Position numbers and translations under genes: made by a program. Source: Planctomycetota bacterium (GTDB taxonomy: Bacteria > Planctomycetota > Phycisphaerae > UBA1845). From it: a stretch of 64,000 nucleotides of DNA. The notes beneath the pieces are model-generated. The model did not search any database. It saw only the letters and a list, made by a program, of their open reading frames with translations, and had not been told where the DNA came from. Shown piece after piece: positions 25,858 through 34,635 of the stretch. The DNA lies in contig JACQXM010000037.1 of the NCBI GenBank assembly GCA_016208685.1, positions 1-64,000 on the forward strand, in the 5' to 3' direction. The first letter of the stretch is position 1, and every line of letters starts with the position of its first letter.

Positions 25858-28800
25858 TTGTTTGGGAAGATGGTTCGACAGTCGGCCGGCGCTGTTGCGC
25901 TGGGGTTGGTGATGACGCTGGGCAGCTCCGCCGCGCGCGGGCAATGCGAAGCGGCCAAGGTTCTGGCGAATGACGGCGTGGCGGGCGATCGATTCGGTAC
26001 GTCCTGCGCCATCGACGGGGACTTCGCCGTCGTCGGGTCACCGACCTCCGAGCCCACCCCCCCCGCCGGCACCGGATCTGCCTACGTTCTACAGCATGGG
26101 CTCACCGGCTGGACACTGGCCACCAAACTGATCCCGACTGACGCCATGGCCGGCGATGCCGCCGGTCTTTCCGTCGCTATCAGCGGTGACCGGATTGTCG
26201 TCGGCTCCCGCAAGGCGGCGGTCGCGTCCCCCACGGGCCCTCAAAGCGCCGCCGGTGCCGCCTACGTGTTTCGCTTCGACGGCACCTCGTGGGTGGAAGA
26301 GTCCAAGCTGGTGGCCACGCCGCCCAGCGATGTTCACTCCAATGACGAATTCGGAACCGCGGTGGCGATCGATGGCGACTTGATCGTAGTAGGGCGCCCG
26401 AAAAGCGATGAGACGCCCGGCACGCTCGGAACGGGGGACTCCGGTTCGGCCTTCGTTTATCGATACGATGGTACGGCTTGGGACAAAGAGGCCAAACTGC
26501 TCGCCACCGACGCTGATGGTGGCGACCAGTTTGGAAAAACCGTCGCCGTGAGCGGCGATTGGATCATGGTCGGTGCACTCGGTGACAGGATCTCGACGGT
26601 CACGGGCGGCTCCGTGGGCTCGGTCTATGTGTACAACCGCCAGGGATCAGCGTGGGTGTTCATCGAACGCCTCAATGCATCGGATGCCGCGAGCGGAAGG
26701 CTATTCGGCGTTTCACTGTCTCTCCGGGGCGATGTCGCGGCGATGGGTGATTACTCACAAAACGCGAATTCCGTGTACATCTTTCGTCGCAACGGCACCG
26801 ACTGGACCCAGGAGGCCAATTTCCGCGGAGGCGATACCGTCACCGGCACCAACGGGGATCGATTTGGTGTGTCGGTCGGCATTGATGGCGACCTGCTGGT
26901 TGTCGGCGCCGAGCGCGATGACGACGGCGGACTGACTAGCTCCGGAACGGTGTTCTTCTTCACAAGGACCGGCGGAACCTGGTCGGAGCTGGGAAAGGTA
27001 AATGCCAGCGACGCGGTTGCGAACGACCAGCTCGGGGGAAGCGTTGCCGTTGACGGCAACTACGCCATCTCCGGAGCGCGTTTGAATGACGACGGCGGGC
27101 TTACCGACCGCGGCTCCGTGTACCTGTTTGCCGTCAATCCCGCTCCGGATTGCAACGGCGGCGGAGTCCAGGACGAGTGCGAGCTCCGCGCCAACCCAGG
27201 CCTGGATACGAACACCAACGGCACCATCGACTCCTGCGAATGCGGCGCCGGGCGTCCCCCGTGTGACGATCAGCTCGCCTGCACCACCGACACCTGCGAC
27301 GGGCAGACTTCACGCTGCGTCTTTACGCCCAATGCCGGCTTTTGCGTCATCGGCAGCCCGGCGCAGTGCATCACCGCCGGCACCATCAACCCCACGAACG
27401 AGTGCCAGGTCTGCACGCCGGCGACGGCCACCCAGGCCTGGTCGGCCGTGGCCAACGACACCCCCTGCACCGCCGACACCAACACCTGCACGCACGACGT
27501 TTGCACCTCCGGTGCCTGTACGCACCCCTTCAAGACCGCCGGTGATGCGTGCGACCTCGGACCCGGAGCCGCGGGGGACCCGGATTGCGACGATCCGGAC
27601 ACCTGCGACGGCGCCGGCGTGTGCAAACCGAACTACAAGCCCAACCAGACGGTCTGCACCGACGACGACCTGTTCTGCACGGGTGCGGAACGCTGCAACG
27701 CGAACGGCCGCTGCCTGCACAGCGGCAACCCCTGCGCCGGACAGCAGGTAACCAAGACCTGCGACGAAGCCATCGACATGTGCGTCGTCTGCATCCTGGA
27801 CGGCGATTGCCCGACGGATTCCAACCCCTGCACGGACCATCGGTGCATCAGCGGGCAGTGCCAGACGCCCTTCACGGCCGCAAACGCGCCGTGCGGCGAC
27901 GCGACGGATAGCGACTGCACCGACCCCGACACTTGCGACGGCGCCGGCGTCTGTCGCCCCAACCATGTTGCCAACGGCACGCCCTGCACCGACGACGGGC
28001 TCTTCTGCAACGGCGTGGAGGTGTGTACCAATGGCGCCTGTGCGCCCACGGGCACCAACCCCTGTGCCGCGACTCCGCAGACCCCCAACTGCGTCGAGGC
28101 GACGGATTCCTGCGTGTTCTGCCAGTCGGCCGCGGAGTGCGACGACACCAACGCCTGCACCGACGACGCTTGCACCGCCGGCTTGTGCACGCATGCGCCG
28201 GTCGCTGCGGGATTGCCGTGCGGCAGCCAGACGGCGGAGCCCTGTTCCGACCCCGATTCCTGCGATGCTGCCGGAAGCTGCCGGGTGAACCACAAACCCA
28301 ACGGCACGGCCTGCACCGACGACGGGCAGTTCTGCACCGGCGCCGAAACGTGCAGCAGCGGCGTGTGCCAGTCCGGCGGGAATCCCTGCGCCCAGGGCCA
28401 GGCCTGTAACGAGGCCGCCGACAAGTGCGATTGCACGCAAAACGCTCAGTGCGACGACGGCGCCTTCTGCAACGGGGCCGAAACCTGCACCGGCGGAAGC
28501 TGTGCCGCCGGAACCCCGCCCTGTAGCGGACAGACGCCTAAATGCCTCGAAGCGGAGGATCGCTGCGTGGCCTGCGTTGCGGACGCCGATTGCAACGACA
28601 ACCAGTTCTGTACCGGCACGGAGACCTGCGTGGGCAATGCCTGCCAGGCGTCGGGTAATCCCTGCACGGCGCAGGGCCGGGTGTGCGTCGAGGCCAACGA
28701 TCGTTGTGACTGTGACGGCGACAACGACTGCGACGACGGCAAGTTCTGCAACGGCGCGGAGAAGTGCAATAGCGGGCAATGTGCCGCCGGCACCAGCCCC

Positions 28801-29625
28801 TGTCCCGCCAACGCCACCTGCGACGAGCGTGACAACCGCTGCCTCACCTGTTTGACCGGCGCGGAGTGCGACGACGACAATCCGTGCACCGTGGATAGCT
28901 GCCCCGGCGGCACCTGCACGCACACCCCCCTACCCAACTGCCCGGATGCCGATCGGGACGGTGTAACGGACGACGATGACGACTGCCCGGCGACCACGAC
29001 GGGCGCCGAGGTAAACGCCGCCGGCTGCGCCGACTTCCAGCGCGACACCGACGGTGACGGCGTTACCGACGACGCTGACGAATGCTCGCGTAGCCCCGCA
29101 GGCGAAACGGTCGACGTCCTGGGCTGCGGCAACAGTCAACGCGACGACGACGCCGACGGCGTGCTCAACCCCGACGACATCTGCGCCGCCACGCCCGCCG
29201 GCGAGGCCGTCGACCCGGAAACCGGATGTTCGCCGGCTCAGCGCGATGACGACGGCGACGGCGTGCTCAACCGCGTGGACTCCTGCCCCGACACCGCGGA
29301 GGGCGACTCGGTGGACGCGGACGGCTGCGCCGACATCCAACTCGACGCCGACCAGGACGGCGTGCTGAACAACTTTGACCTGTGCCCGGGCACGGCGGAG
29401 GGAACGGAGATCGATGCCGGCGGTTGTCCGGTGGTCGTCGGTCCCGCCGACGACGGCACCGACGACGAGCCGCCGCCCACCCGACCGGAGGATGAGACCG
29501 ACGGCGGCAGCACGCCGGGCACCGGCTCCGGCGCCGCCCGAACCTGCGGACTGTTCGGCATGATTACCTGGGTGTTCCTCGGGCTGGGGCTGGCGGGTCT
29601 GCGCCGGTCGACGCGCCGCCGGTAG
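25858..29625 (+). CDS. Surface protein with FG-GAP, Cys-rich and Asp-rich repeats
   Basis: 1,255 residues from TTG 25858 (GGGAG 7 nt upstream); ATG 25870 is possible. A signal peptide ends near SAARGQ. Residues about 25-425 are seven or so FG-GAP-like propeller blades (DRFGTSCAIDGDFAVVGSP, DQFGKTVAVSGDWIMVGAL). Residues about 430-1020 are a run of Cys-rich modules of type CTDDGLFCNGVEVC, CDDGAFCNGAETC. Residues about 1025-1190 are Asp-rich thrombospondin-3-like repeats (DTDGDGVTDDADECSRSPAG) that bind calcium. The end, a transmembrane segment followed by RRSTRRR, looks like a C-terminal sorting tag. Probable large surface or adhesin-type protein; shares modules with the gene at 14707. Confidence 0.85.
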   Translation: MFGKMVRQSAGAVALGLVMTLGSSAARGQCEAAKVLANDGVAGDRFGTSCAIDGDFAVVGSPTSEPTPPAGTGSAYVLQHGLTGWTLATKLIPTDAMAGDAAGLSVAISGDRIVVGSRKAAVASPTGPQSAAGAAYVFRFDGTSWVEESKLVATPPSDVHSNDEFGTAVAIDGDLIVVGRPKSDETPGTLGTGDSGSAFVYRYDGTAWDKEAKLLATDADGGDQFGKTVAVSGDWIMVGALGDRISTVTGGSVGSVYVYNRQGSAWVFIERLNASDAASGRLFGVSLSLRGDVAAMGDYSQNANSVYIFRRNGTDWTQEANFRGGDTVTGTNGDRFGVSVGIDGDLLVVGAERDDDGGLTSSGTVFFFTRTGGTWSELGKVNASDAVANDQLGGSVAVDGNYAISGARLNDDGGLTDRGSVYLFAVNPAPDCNGGGVQDECELRANPGLDTNTNGTIDSCECGAGRPPCDDQLACTTDTCDGQTSRCVFTPNAGFCVIGSPAQCITAGTINPTNECQVCTPATATQAWSAVANDTPCTADTNTCTHDVCTSGACTHPFKTAGDACDLGPGAAGDPDCDDPDTCDGAGVCKPNYKPNQTVCTDDDLFCTGAERCNANGRCLHSGNPCAGQQVTKTCDEAIDMCVVCILDGDCPTDSNPCTDHRCISGQCQTPFTAANAPCGDATDSDCTDPDTCDGAGVCRPNHVANGTPCTDDGLFCNGVEVCTNGACAPTGTNPCAATPQTPNCVEATDSCVFCQSAAECDDTNACTDDACTAGLCTHAPVAAGLPCGSQTAEPCSDPDSCDAAGSCRVNHKPNGTACTDDGQFCTGAETCSSGVCQSGGNPCAQGQACNEAADKCDCTQNAQCDDGAFCNGAETCTGGSCAAGTPPCSGQTPKCLEAEDRCVACVADADCNDNQFCTGTETCVGNACQASGNPCTAQGRVCVEANDRCDCDGDNDCDDGKFCNGAEKCNSGQCAAGTSPCPANATCDERDNRCLTCLTGAECDDDNPCTVDSCPGGTCTHTPLPNCPDADRDGVTDDDDDCPATTTGAEVNAAGCADFQRDTDGDGVTDDADECSRSPAGETVDVLGCGNSQRDDDADGVLNPDDICAATPAGEAVDPETGCSPAQRDDDGDGVLNRVDSCPDTAEGDSVDADGCADIQLDADQDGVLNNFDLCPGTAEGTEIDAGGCPVVVGPADDGTDDEPPPTRPEDETDGGSTPGTGSGAARTCGLFGMITWVFLGLGLAGLRRSTRRR

Positions 29626-29703
29626 CAGCTCCCGGCGGCGGGTTGCGGCCACGAACAGCCTGGAATTCCGCTGGCAGTCGGTGGCAAAACGCCGGGGCGA
29701 AGG

Positions 29704-29775
29704 TGTGGCACGGGCGTTTTGCCCGTGAGATCATGGGCTGGACGACGCCCATGCCGCGAGCTTTGCCACAGACTC
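29704..29775. repeat. Dispersed repeat, family B, copy 2
   Basis: TGTGGCACGGGCGTTTTGCC, then CGTGAGATCATGGGCTGGAC, then GACGCCCATGCCGCGAGC. Same hairpins and order as copy 1. Lies in the gap between two convergent genes. Confidence 0.7.
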
Positions 29776-29824
29776 CATGCGCCGGCGCGCACCCGCGCTT
29801 GCCTTGCGGCGCATGCGGCTCCCG

Positions 29825-30349
29825 CTATCGCCCGTCCGGTCTCTTGGGCTTGCCCATCCCCTCGAAAAGGTCGCGGAGCTTACGCCGGAGGGGGGCATTG
29901 CAGCGGGGACATACGAGCCCGCCCTCGGCGGCCGTCCAATCCTGCGAACCGATCCGTACCTGTGACAGGCGGGTGATCCCGTCTGCGCCCACTTCATACC
30001 GGGCGGAAACGGTGAGTGGGCCGTGCCTGGGGCATTCGAAGGTGGCCACGGGATAGGCAGGCTGTCCGCAACGGGAACAGGTTCGCGGTTCCGCCTGGCC
30101 GGTGGCGCGGAACGTGTGGCCCGAGTCACAGCGCCAATCAAGCGTGGTCTCCGGGAGCGTGCGGTGGTACACCTCGGAGTCGGGTTCGTCGCTGGCCACC
30201 CGCACCACCAGGTACATGCATAGCCCGACCGCGGCGATAATCAACAACGTCAGCCGCGCGGTACGCACCCACGGGCGGGGCGCGAGAATGCGGACAGTGC
30301 GGCGGGGCGAGGCTTTAGCGCTCTCGGCCTGCGACTGGGAAACCGACAT
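29825..30349 (-). CDS. Membrane-anchored protein with Cys-pair motifs
   Basis: 174 residues. ATG 30349 shares its A with the TGA of the prepilin gene (TGATG), indicating translational coupling. One transmembrane helix (TARLTLLIIAAVGLCMYLVV) near residues 30-50, then two possible zinc-ribbon halves: CSRCGQPAYPVATFECPRHG and LVCPRCNAPLRRKLRDLFEG. The rest is soluble. No family recognised. Coupling to a prepilin suggests a role with the pilus-like assembly or its substrate, but this is inferred from position only. Confidence 0.65.
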   Translation of the reverse strand: MSVSQSQAESAKASPRRTVRILAPRPWVRTARLTLLIIAAVGLCMYLVVRVASDEPDSEVYHRTLPETTLDWRCDSGHTFRATGQAEPRTCSRCGQPAYPVATFECPRHGPLTVSARYEVGADGITRLSQVRIGSQDWTAAEGGLVCPRCNAPLRRKLRDLFEGMGKPKRPDGR

Positions 30350-31251
30350 CACTCAGATGAGGGGGTAAAGACGTTGAACGCTCCGGTCCACCAGAAGAGC
30401 GAATCGCGGGCGAAGGAGTAATGTTGCACGAACATGTTGCCCTGCGTCGAGAGGCAAAGCGTGCAGCCGCCGGAGAGACACTCGGAGTAGTAGCTGCGGA
30501 TCGGCGTATTCAACACCTCGACGGTGCGCACGTTGCGCACGCCGCCTTCCAGGGTCAACATGTTGATCCCCGGACCGTGGCGCGTGGTGAGCCAGGTGAA
30601 CGAGGCGTCCGGCGCGAAGGGATTGAAGCCGTCGTCAATGGTCAGAAAGCTGTGGTTCCGCCGCGGGCCGGAGCGCCGGTCTTTGGGGCTTTGCCCCGAG
30701 CCAAGCACGGAATCGGGACCCATGTCGGCGCCCAGGATGGTGTTGAGCGGCCGGGCCGGGCGTTGCCGCTGCACGTCCGCCAGCGCCCCGCCTGCCGCGG
30801 TTACGATGAAGCTGTTGAGCCCGTAGCTCGGGTAGTCCGCGATCTCCGGCGAAAGCACGGTTCCCCGGGAACGAAGCATGCGGAAGCGGAAGGGATCCTC
30901 GGGGCAGGTGAACACCACCGGGTCATTCAGGTAGGTGGGGATCAGCTTGAACAGCCAGCCGGGCGGCGCGGAAGACGATGCCAACACCGTGGCACTTGCG
31001 CCGTCGGAGGGAAGCCACCCGTCGTTGTCCTGCTGATACATCTCCAGCGCCTGGCCCACGCTGCGGAGGTTGTGCATGCACATGGTGCGCGAAGCCATCT
31101 CGATGGACCGCTTGAAGGAGGGGACCAGCATGCTCACAAGGATTGCAATGATCCCCACGACGACCAGCATCTCGATCAAGGTCGATGCCCGTCGTCTTCC
31201 AACCGCGCCCGCGCCGGGCGACGCTCGGAATGAGGTATGAGACGCACGCAT
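30349..31251 (-). CDS. Prepilin-like protein (type IV pilin/type II secretion style)
   Basis: 300 residues; ATG 31251 is chosen over a TTG two codons earlier. RRRASTLIEMLVVVGIIAIL is a class III signal: a basic stretch, Ala-Ser-Thr-Leu-Ile-Glu and a hydrophobic helix. The prepilin peptidase cuts before the helix and Glu at position 5 is conserved. The remainder resembles the planctomycete H-X9-DG type (SFLTIDDGFNPFAPD, WLTTRHGPGINMLTLEGGV), a family very abundant in this phylum. Coupled by TGATG overlap with the membrane protein downstream. Its substrate or assembly system is not encoded nearby. Confidence 0.8.
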   Translation of the reverse strand: MRASHTSFRASPGAGAVGRRRASTLIEMLVVVGIIAILVSMLVPSFKRSIEMASRTMCMHNLRSVGQALEMYQQDNDGWLPSDGASATVLASSSAPPGWLFKLIPTYLNDPVVFTCPEDPFRFRMLRSRGTVLSPEIADYPSYGLNSFIVTAAGGALADVQRQRPARPLNTILGADMGPDSVLGSGQSPKDRRSGPRRNHSFLTIDDGFNPFAPDASFTWLTTRHGPGINMLTLEGGVRNVRTVEVLNTPIRSYYSECLSGGCTLCLSTQGNMFVQHYSFARDSLFWWTGAFNVFTPSSE

Positions 31252-31391
31252 AACCAACTCGTAGGCTACACCGTTCGCTACAAGAACGCAAGGTTTTTTA
31301 CGGACATTCCTTGGTCCTCCGTAAGATTATTCGGACAAACCGCCCTGCAAGTTCTGCGCCAGCCGAAGATTCCAAAGGTTCGCCGGCATGG

Positions 31392-31419
31392 TTGAAAAAG
31401 CCTCGGGACGCGGTACCAT
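31392..31419 (+). promoter_or_regulatory. Promoter of the radical SAM gene
   Basis: TTGAAA (31392-31397), 16-nt spacer, TACCAT (31414-31419), about 75 nt upstream of the chosen start. Confidence 0.4.
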
Positions 31420-31493
31420 ATCACTCGGCCGGGTGCCGTCCCGAGCCAGACCCGACTCCTTGGTGCGATTGCACTACAAGCTGGACCTTAGCC

Positions 31494-33356
31494 GTGCAAC
31501 TGTTACAACAACGGGTAAGCGATGAGCTGTTGCCTTTCGTCCGGCAGCCCGGCCAGTACATAGGCCGGGAGGTTAACCAGCTCGTCCGCGACGGGGATTG
31601 GGGCAGGGCCGAGGTCCGCGTCGCGGTCGCGTTTCCCGATGCCTATACCATCGGCATGAGCCACCTGGGCTGCCAGATCCTCTACTGGCTCATTAACCAT
31701 ACCCCAGGGTGCTGTGCAGAGCGGGTTTTCTGCCCATGGCTGGACGCCGAGGCCGTGATGCGGGGTAAGGGCATACCCCTATTCACCTGGGACACACGCC
31801 AGCCCGTGGCGTCCGCGGACATCCTGGCGGTTTCCTTACAATACGAGATGGCGTTTACCTCAGTGTTGCAGATTCTCGATCTCGCCGGGGTACCGCTGAG
31901 ATCGTCGCAACGGGACGACAGCCATCCCCTGGTGATCGCGGGAGGCCCCCAGGCGGACAACCCGGAGCCGGTCGCCGCCTTCTTGGACCTGGTGGTTCTC
32001 GGCGACGGCGAGGCGTCGATGGCTGCACTCCTCGAGGCGTATCGCGAGCTCAAGCGCGGGGGCGTGTCCCGGCGCGAGATGATCCGTCTGTTGGCGCAGC
32101 GCTTCGAGTGGCTCTACGCTCCCTCGCTCTACGACGTGTCTTACAACGCCGATGGCAGCGTGCGCACCATCCGCCCGACGGATGCGTCGATCGCCGGGGC
32201 GATCGTGCGCTGTCAGACGGAGGACTTTGACAACGCGCCGTTCCCGCTTCGGCCGCTGGTGCCGTATGTGGAGGTGGTCCACGACCGCATTGCCGTCGAG
32301 ATCATGCGCGGCTGTCCGCAGCGCTGCCGTTTCTGCCACGCCGGTTACACCAAGCGACCGTTGCGGGTGCGCGGCGTGGAGCGGATTCTGGAAATGGCGG
32401 AGGAAATGTATCGCGCCACGGGCGTGGACGAGCTGGGGTTGCTGTCCCTCTCCACCGCCGACTACCCCGACCTTCGCGATCTTGCCGAGCGCGTCAACGC
32501 GCGTTTCACGCCCCGGCGCGTGAACATCTCCGTCCCTTCGCTGCGCGTGGACAAGATGTTGCAGAACATCCCCTGGATGGTGAATTCGGTGCGCAAGAGC
32601 GGACTGACGATGGCCGTCGAGGCGGCCAACGACGATCTCCGCGCCGCCATCCGCAAGCTGGTGACGGACGGGGACCTGCTCGACGGCGTTCGGCAGGCGT
32701 ACGCCGCGGGCTGGCGCTCAATCAAACTCTACTTCATGTGCGGTTTCCCCGGCGAGCGCCCGGAAGACATCGACGGCATCGTTGAACTCAGCCGCAAGGT
32801 GAGCAACACGCGGCGGGAGCTGGGCAAGTCGCCGGCGCAGGTGAACGCCTCGGTGGGCTGGCTGGTTCCCAAGCCCTACACGCCGTTTCAGTGGGCGGCG
32901 CAACCGCCCGCCGAGTACTTTCACGAGGCGCGGCGGCGAATGGCCGGCCTGCTGCACGCGGGCGGCAACCGATCCAACGGGAGTGGGCGCAAGTCGCGCG
33001 CCCCGATCAAGATCAAGACCCACAACGTCGAGCGCTCCATTCTGGAGGCGGTGTTCGCCCGCGGCGATCGCAAGCTGGCGGAAGCCATCGAGCGCGCCTA
33101 CCGGGCGGGGGCCCGCTTCGATGGCTGGGATGAGTGCTTTCGTCCCGACCTTTGGAGCCGGGCCTTCGAGGACGCCGGACTGGACCCGGCGTGGTACGCG
33201 CACCGTGAGCGACCGCAGAGCGAGGTATTCCCCTGGGCCCACCTCCGGGGCGGGGCGCCGGACGACTACCTCCACCGCCAATACGAAGACGTCTTCACGC
33301 ACATCGGCGTGCCTGCGGCTGCCGGGCGTGACACTGCGGCCGCCTTGGTTCACTGA
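31494..33356 (+). CDS. TIGR03960-type radical SAM protein
   Basis: 620 residues from GTG 31494; the family starts near this point and no better start with a ribosome site is visible. An N-terminal cobalamin-binding-like part includes VAFPDAYTIGMSHLGCQILY and GGPQADNPEPVAAFLDLVVL. The radical SAM core has MRGCPQRCRFCHAGYTKRP (CxxxCxxC binding the 4Fe-4S cluster) and NISVPSLRVD, then SIKLYFMCGFPGERPEDID. Family members are often fused or next to a DUF2344 protein; none is next to this one. Substrate is unknown. The C-terminal part (QYEDVFTHIGVP) is complete. The gene begins 243 bp after the divergent prepilin start. Confidence 0.82.
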   Translation: MQLLQQRVSDELLPFVRQPGQYIGREVNQLVRDGDWGRAEVRVAVAFPDAYTIGMSHLGCQILYWLINHTPGCCAERVFCPWLDAEAVMRGKGIPLFTWDTRQPVASADILAVSLQYEMAFTSVLQILDLAGVPLRSSQRDDSHPLVIAGGPQADNPEPVAAFLDLVVLGDGEASMAALLEAYRELKRGGVSRREMIRLLAQRFEWLYAPSLYDVSYNADGSVRTIRPTDASIAGAIVRCQTEDFDNAPFPLRPLVPYVEVVHDRIAVEIMRGCPQRCRFCHAGYTKRPLRVRGVERILEMAEEMYRATGVDELGLLSLSTADYPDLRDLAERVNARFTPRRVNISVPSLRVDKMLQNIPWMVNSVRKSGLTMAVEAANDDLRAAIRKLVTDGDLLDGVRQAYAAGWRSIKLYFMCGFPGERPEDIDGIVELSRKVSNTRRELGKSPAQVNASVGWLVPKPYTPFQWAAQPPAEYFHEARRRMAGLLHAGGNRSNGSGRKSRAPIKIKTHNVERSILEAVFARGDRKLAEAIERAYRAGARFDGWDECFRPDLWSRAFEDAGLDPAWYAHRERPQSEVFPWAHLRGGAPDDYLHRQYEDVFTHIGVPAAAGRDTAAALVH

Positions 33357-33464
33357 CGGGAAGCCTCACCACCAAGGTCCGCCGGTGGGCGACGGACCCC
33401 AACCTCCGGAGTGCGGACGGTTCGAGGCCGGCGGCAGCAGGCCGGCACGCGACCGGCCGGGCCA

Positions 33465-34622
33465 CTACGCTGACAGCACCAGCAGCGACTCGCGCGGCGC
33501 CACGGCACCCGCACCGCCCAGCTTGCGCCGACCGTCGATGAGATCGCGAGCCACGCGAATCGCCGCCACGGTGAACCCCGCGGTCTCCGCCATATCCGCA
33601 GCGATCAGGTCCGAGGGAACGTAGACGCCTTTCATTCGCGCACCGCCCAGCACCATCCAGCAATCGCCGCCCGGCGCCAGCACGCGCCGCAGCGCCGCCA
33701 GCACATCCGCAAGGTCGGAGAAGTAGCTTCGCACCACCTTCGCCAGGCGGGTTTCGCCGAACCCGGCGAGCTCTACGCTCGCCTCCTCGGCGGCGGGCGG
33801 CACCGGCGAGCCGGGGGCGCTGATCGCGGCGCGCGGGCTGGCCGGGAGCTGAGCCGAAGCAGCGGCGCCTGGCGCGGCCGCGGGATACCAGAACCGATGG
33901 ACGTTTTCGAGCGGGGCGGTGACCCGCGCGTAGTCGTGCCGCGACAGATAGGGCGGCGAGGTGAGCACGCCGCCGATGGCGCCGGCGCCAAGTGGCGCCA
34001 GCGTTCGCGCATCCCCCACGTCCGTGGGATTGGAGCGGGGCAGCGGGCGGGCCAGGTCCTCCCGCATCATGTCGGACACCTGACGCAACAGCAGGGGGAG
34101 CGCCGGGGCTCCGCGGTTGGGCCGGCCCTCGGCCGTGTGGCCGCGAGCCACTGCCAGCATCAGCGCCGCGCGGTGCAGCGGTAGCTCCAGGCGTTCGGCC
34201 GCTTGCGTCCATTCCTCGACCGCCCCGAAGTCCGGAAGCGCCGACCACTCCCGTTCGTGCTTGGCGTTGGCCACGAAGACCAGGGAGGCCGCCGCCTCTA
34301 CCCCACGGGCCTCGACGCGCTGCCGGGCACACTCCACCACAAACGTCCCGGACCCTGCGAAGGGATCGAGGAGTGGGTGCTTTTTCGCGCGTTCCGCCAA
34401 ACCGGGGTTTTCGTGCAGGAAACGGCGCACCAGTGCCGGTGAGTACCCCTGGCGGTAGGGCAGCCAGCGGTGAAACGGCTCGCGCTGTGCCCCCTGCGCC
34501 GTTACCTGCGTGGCAAGCGACGGATCGAGGGCAAGTCGCGGACGCCAGCGGCGTTCGAGGTCTTCGCGGGCGACGGTCGCCGCGTGCGTCATGGATGCGT
34601 TGGAGCGCTGACGGCGGGTCAT
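33465..34622 (-). CDS. DNA methylase-like SAM-dependent methyltransferase
   Basis: 385 residues; start ATG 34622, with a second ATG at 34592 possible. HPLLDPFAGSGTFVVECARQ is motif I (SAM binding) of the N6/N4 DNA methylases and VLTSPPYLSRHDYARVTAP is motif IV, the catalytic SPPY. FSDLADVLAALRRVLAPGGDCWMVLGGARMKGV follows. Motif I precedes IV, an order closer to UPF0020/COG1041-type enzymes than to the beta-class DNA methylases. The target may be DNA or RNA. No restriction partner is directly next to it. It follows a divergent radical SAM gene and precedes an FHA-kinase gene on the same strand, 13 bp away. Confidence 0.65.
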   Translation of the reverse strand: MTRRQRSNASMTHAATVAREDLERRWRPRLALDPSLATQVTAQGAQREPFHRWLPYRQGYSPALVRRFLHENPGLAERAKKHPLLDPFAGSGTFVVECARQRVEARGVEAAASLVFVANAKHEREWSALPDFGAVEEWTQAAERLELPLHRAALMLAVARGHTAEGRPNRGAPALPLLLRQVSDMMREDLARPLPRSNPTDVGDARTLAPLGAGAIGGVLTSPPYLSRHDYARVTAPLENVHRFWYPAAAPGAAASAQLPASPRAAISAPGSPVPPAAEEASVELAGFGETRLAKVVRSYFSDLADVLAALRRVLAPGGDCWMVLGGARMKGVYVPSDLIAADMAETAGFTVAAIRVARDLIDGRRKLGGAGAVAPRESLLVLSA

Positions 34623-34635
34623 GCCACGACGGAGT

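Noticed and set aside
27310-28923. Minus-strand frame of 537 codons
   Set aside because: Ala/Gly/Val-rich antisense of the Cys-rich modules of the gene at 25858.
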